Shown: positions 61,257-64,000 of the stretch, one piece after another
Numbering within the stretch: position 1 is the stretch's first letter
Layout: the number at the start of each line of letters is the position of its first letter
Assembly (NCBI RefSeq): GCF_000264315.1
Contig: NZ_AJXU01000021.1
Location: 1-64,000, forward strand
Source of the DNA: Rhodanobacter fulvus Jip2
GTDB taxonomy: Bacteria > Pseudomonadota > Gammaproteobacteria > Xanthomonadales > Rhodanobacteraceae
Length of the DNA: 64,000 nucleotides
Direction: 5' to 3'
Notes under the pieces: model-generated
What the model saw: only the letters and a program-made list of their open reading frames with translations
What the model was told of the DNA's origin: nothing
The model's database searches: none
Translations under genes and position numbers: made by a program

Positions 61257-62042
61257 TCAATCTCCCAGTATCCAGCGAGCCCGATGGGGCATGAAACCGA
61301 ACTTCCGCTTGAAGCGCTGCATCGTTTCGGTGGCGCCGAAATACGTACCGTATGAATAATATTTGACGTCGGGGTGATGCTTGATGACCCACTCGGCCAT
61401 ATCGATGATCATCATCGGCACGATGCCATCGGCCTGATGATCGGCGTGACCATAGATGGTCTCGATCGAACACAGTTCGCCCGCGATCAGGCAGCTGGCA
61501 AACGCATAAAGGTGTCCATCGCGAAGGATGCCGAAGTAAGGATAATCATGCAGCGCGGACGTGGATGGCGGATCGTTGGAAGCCACCGTCTCGCGGGTGA
61601 ACAGCGCCGCCGGCATGGGTCGGCCCTGCCGCACCCGGGTCGAGCGCAGGATGGTCGTGATGTCGTCCAGATGATTGTTGTAGTCGATGCGGTCGAAGCT
61701 GTAACCCAGCCGCAGGGACTTCTTGTAGTTGCGCCGCGCCGCGCTCTCGATCGACTTGAAATAATCATTGAAGTCGTGCGTGAGGTGGCAGGCGGTGACG
61801 CCGTACTGGTAATTGCGCACCAGCGGAAACTTGCGATGGCGGCGCATCGCGTCACGATAGAACTTGCGCACGATACGCTCAAAAAAGGGATCGTTTCCGG
61901 CCGTTTCCGCACAACGAAGGTTGACCTCCAGCGGTGGCAATGCACGCAATTCGGAGATCAGTTTCGTAACGCGGTTGAACACAGTGCGATTTCCATGGGT
62001 GGTTTTGGGTACGTCCGCCTGGCTCGGCGGCCTGACGCACAA
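61257..62042 (-). CDS. GNAT/FemAB-like acyltransferase
   Basis: A 261-residue protein related to FemAB/GNAT-2-type transferases: YGVTACHLTHDFNDYFKSIE, RRNYKKSLRLGYSF and YSYGTYFGATETMQRFKRKF (lysine-rich acceptor region and final helix of the Acetyltransf_6 fold). TTG at 62040-62042, eight bases after GGGGG, is the likely start. Such proteins transfer amino acids or acyl groups to sugars or peptidoglycan. A link to the NRPS-EPS system is possible because it sits at the island edge, but not shown. Confidence 0.7.
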   Translation of the reverse strand: MCVRPPSQADVPKTTHGNRTVFNRVTKLISELRALPPLEVNLRCAETAGNDPFFERIVRKFYRDAMRRHRKFPLVRNYQYGVTACHLTHDFNDYFKSIESAARRNYKKSLRLGYSFDRIDYNNHLDDITTILRSTRVRQGRPMPAALFTRETVASNDPPSTSALHDYPYFGILRDGHLYAFASCLIAGELCSIETIYGHADHQADGIVPMMIIDMAEWVIKHHPDVKYYSYGTYFGATETMQRFKRKFGFMPHRARWILGD

Positions 62043-62070
62043 GATGGCGACCCCCTGCTCGGCACATGGT

Positions 62071-64000
62071 TCAAGGCTTGTAGCCCCGCGGATAGCCTTT
62101 CACCGGAAGTGAACTCACCGGTAGTCCGGTGTCGCCGCCCTCGGTAACGGTGCCGCTGGCATCCACATAAAAGTTGAGCACGCCCTGCGCGCTGCTTACG
62201 TAGGTGCCACCCGGGCTGATGCTTACGGTCTGCCCGGTGCCACCCGTGACGGTAATGTTGTAACCGGTGGCCTTGGCCAGCTCGGTAACGACATGGTGTG
62301 CCGGTCCCGGCACGGTGTATGCCACCGTGCCGCTGATCGCAGTACCCGCCGCCCCGGTACTGTTGATCACCACGCTGTCGCCGTCACTGCCGGCAATCCA
62401 TGCCCCAACGACGCTTCCCTGGGTGATCGTGACCGGGCTGATCGCCGCCACATCCGACGCCTGGCTCGAAAGATCGAAAACCGTCATCCAGCGCTGGCTG
62501 ACACTGGTGGTGGACGGGCGCACCTGCACCTGCCAGACCTTGGTGGTACTGCTGCTCGGATACAGCGGCACCGTGGTGATGGTTGTGTTCGCGGGCAGCA
62601 ACGTGGTCATGGCACCGGCATACTGTCCGTTGTAGCTCACGTCGAGTCGCTTCTGGCCCGCAGCGGCCACGCCCGCGACCGGATTGGCGGGAAAATGCCA
62701 GGCCATGTACTGGTCGTACGAGGCGCTACCCGACGTGGTGCGGTCATAAACCACGAAGCGGTTCGGTCGCAGATAGACGATCTGTCGCGACCATGCCGCC
62801 ACACCCGGGCCAGCGGAAAATTTGCGGTACATGTCCTCGAGATTGGTCGACTGCACGTAGACGTAATCGCCGCCGTCTTCGAATGCCGACACCTTCGTGC
62901 GAACGTTGTCGTCCTCGGTCGTGTAGGCGGCCTGGCCAAAACGATCGACTACCGTGCTGCCGCTCATGTTGCGCACGTAGAACACGTTGTACATCTGCCG
63001 ATTGCCCAGGTACAGCGTGTTGTTGAACGAGCCGAACAGATCGCTGTACAACAGGTTTTCGTCGGCCGAACCATTCGGTTCGTGCGCCATCCAGCCAAAG
63101 GTGTTGACCAGCAACGGCACATTGCCGCGCACCAGGGCGAGGCTGCCCTGATCGAAGCCTTCCTCGCCCTGAGCCGGATTGTTGACGTAAGCGGCGGCCC
63201 GGAACGACATCCAGCTGGCGCCTGTCGTCCAGTTCGAGCGCGCGGCGACCGCACCCAAACCCTTCGCCAGGTAGGAGCGCGGCATGGTGCCTACCTCGAC
63301 GGTGGGCGCCGAAGGATAGGACTGCAGGAACAGCAACCATGGCGCCGCCGGGTTGTAGCCGGAGGTCGCCGCACTGACCTCGTTGAGATACTGATGAAAC
63401 ACGCCGACGCGTGGCGAGCCCCAATAGTTCAGCGCGCCAAACAGCTGTTCGTACATGCCCACCGGGGTCGTCCCCACGGGAGGGTTCGCCGTGCCGCTGG
63501 CGTGGTTGGTATCGCGATCATCGAAATAGGCACGGGAAGGCCAGGTGAAGTGCATCGCGTAATCAGCGCTTTCCAGCGGGAAGCTGTACGGTGCCGCGGC
63601 GTGCACCAGATCCACGCCCGTCGCCGTTTTCACCTCACGCGCTGGCAGGCTCATGTTGAGGATGGCCAGCGGCGCGTAGTTGCCATAGCCCTCGGGCCAG
63701 CCGCCGCCGCTCAGGTGCAGCGCAAAATACGGCTGCACCCGCTGGCTGAACTGGTTGCCGTACCAATCTTCCCATTGCGCGGCGGCGCTGGAATTTTCGC
63801 CATAGGTTGCCAGCGCGATCGCCGCCTTCGCATGGAAGTAACCGGCAAAGTAATTGCTGTGCGGATGCACGTACTCGAAATTCGCACAGGCCGACGGACT
63901 GGGGTCTTCCCATGCGGTCAACCATGCATTTGCGGCGGTATAGACCTGCGTCCGCTGGGATGAGTTCAGCAGCTCATACACCCAGTCGTAGCCGAGCCCG
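62071..64000 (-). CDS. Heparinase II/III-like secreted protein, 5' end off the window
   Basis: At least 640 residues; the frame is open to the window edge, so the start is missing. The N-terminal part (YFAGYFHAKAAIALATYGEN, SGGGWPEGYGNYAP) is a helical barrel, and the C-terminal half (RNMSGSTVVDRFGQAAYTTE, RPNRFVVYDRTTSG) is a beta-sandwich like heparinase II/III-type lyases. A small beta-domain ends at residue -50, with GTVTEGGDTGLP. It probably degrades or trims acidic polysaccharide. The Gly/Ser/Thr-rich end could be a secretion tail. The exact substrate is unknown. Confidence 0.75.
   Translation of the reverse strand, partial: GLGYDWVYELLNSSQRTQVYTAANAWLTAWEDPSPSACANFEYVHPHSNYFAGYFHAKAAIALATYGENSSAAAQWEDWYGNQFSQRVQPYFALHLSGGGWPEGYGNYAPLAILNMSLPAREVKTATGVDLVHAAAPYSFPLESADYAMHFTWPSRAYFDDRDTNHASGTANPPVGTTPVGMYEQLFGALNYWGSPRVGVFHQYLNEVSAATSGYNPAAPWLLFLQSYPSAPTVEVGTMPRSYLAKGLGAVAARSNWTTGASWMSFRAAAYVNNPAQGEEGFDQGSLALVRGNVPLLVNTFGWMAHEPNGSADENLLYSDLFGSFNNTLYLGNRQMYNVFYVRNMSGSTVVDRFGQAAYTTEDDNVRTKVSAFEDGGDYVYVQSTNLEDMYRKFSAGPGVAAWSRQIVYLRPNRFVVYDRTTSGSASYDQYMAWHFPANPVAGVAAAGQKRLDVSYNGQYAGAMTTLLPANTTITTVPLYPSSSTTKVWQVQVRPSTTSVSQRWMTVFDLSSQASDVAAISPVTITQGSVVGAWIAGSDGDSVVINSTGAAGTAISGTVAYTVPGPAHHVVTELAKATGYNITVTGGTGQTVSISPGGTYVSSAQGVLNFYVDASGTVTEGGDTGLPVSSLPVKGYPRGYKP

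Noticed and set aside
1-64000. Prophage, integrase, insertion sequence or attachment site bounding the EPS island
   Set aside because: No transposase, integrase or flanking direct repeat was seen; the only tRNA (6596-6671) is 6.7 kb from the island and shows no partial duplicate that I could find.

Overview
The window looks like the chromosome of a high-GC gammaproteobacterium of the Xanthomonadales/Lysobacterales, probably Rhodanobacteraceae (Rhodanobacter, Dyella, Luteibacter or Frateuria-like). The clues are the birA-coaX-SPOR gene string, a PepSY-phoP-phoQ operon next to dusA, DUF6348 and DUF5916-type proteins, and short palindromic repeats of the xanthomonad kind. The family placement is inference, because no rRNA or full marker set is present.

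Positions 1 to about 13,200 are ordinary housekeeping sequence, nearly all on the minus strand: a DUF6348 protein, a YgjP-like metallopeptidase, a large DUF5916 outer-membrane protein, trpS, arginase, tRNA-Thr(TGT), the birA-coaX-SPOR string, a PhoP/PhoQ two-component operon headed by a PepSY protein, and dusA.

Positions 13,396 to about 62,000 form one very large exopolysaccharide (EPS) island. The left plus-strand arm (13,396-22,438) carries the export lipoprotein, chain-length regulator, a kinase-like partner with a degenerate P-loop, an outer-membrane barrel, two exosortase-A-type alpha/beta hydrolases, a secreted helical-barrel-like protein and a GNAT-like protein. It converges on a roughly 30-kb minus-strand run (52,731 to 22,471) in which most neighbouring genes overlap by a few bases: two cupin/JmjC-like hydroxylases, three NRPS/PKS genes, a GT2, three deacetylases, three GT4 glycosyltransferases, an O-antigen-ligase-like polymerase, a Wzx-type flippase, a CapK-type ligase, a deacetylase-like membrane protein and a formyltransferase. 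Diverging from the cupin genes is a plus-strand operon (52,992-60,587) with a membrane J-domain protein, asparagine-synthase-like amidotransferase, carrier protein, AMP-ligase, PrmC-like methyltransferase, NadE-like amide synthase and a second GNAT-like protein.

The unusual point is the complete NRPS/PKS line inside a Wzx/Wzy-type EPS locus: A-T (proline-like code), then KS-AT-ACP-aminotransferase-C-A-T (glycine-like code), then A-T-C-A-T (unknown, then glycine-like). There is no thioesterase and no dedicated exporter. With the carrier protein, AMP-ligase and two amide-forming enzymes next door, the simplest hypothesis is a peptide or beta-amino-acid decoration made on carrier proteins and placed on an exopolysaccharide. 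A separately secreted peptide remains possible. Perfect and near-perfect TGTGA-N6-TCACA sites lie upstream of the asnB arm and of the EPS export arm, suggesting shared control by a CRP/Clp-family regulator. The right end holds two small GNAT/FemAB-like genes and a heparinase-like gene cut by the window edge.
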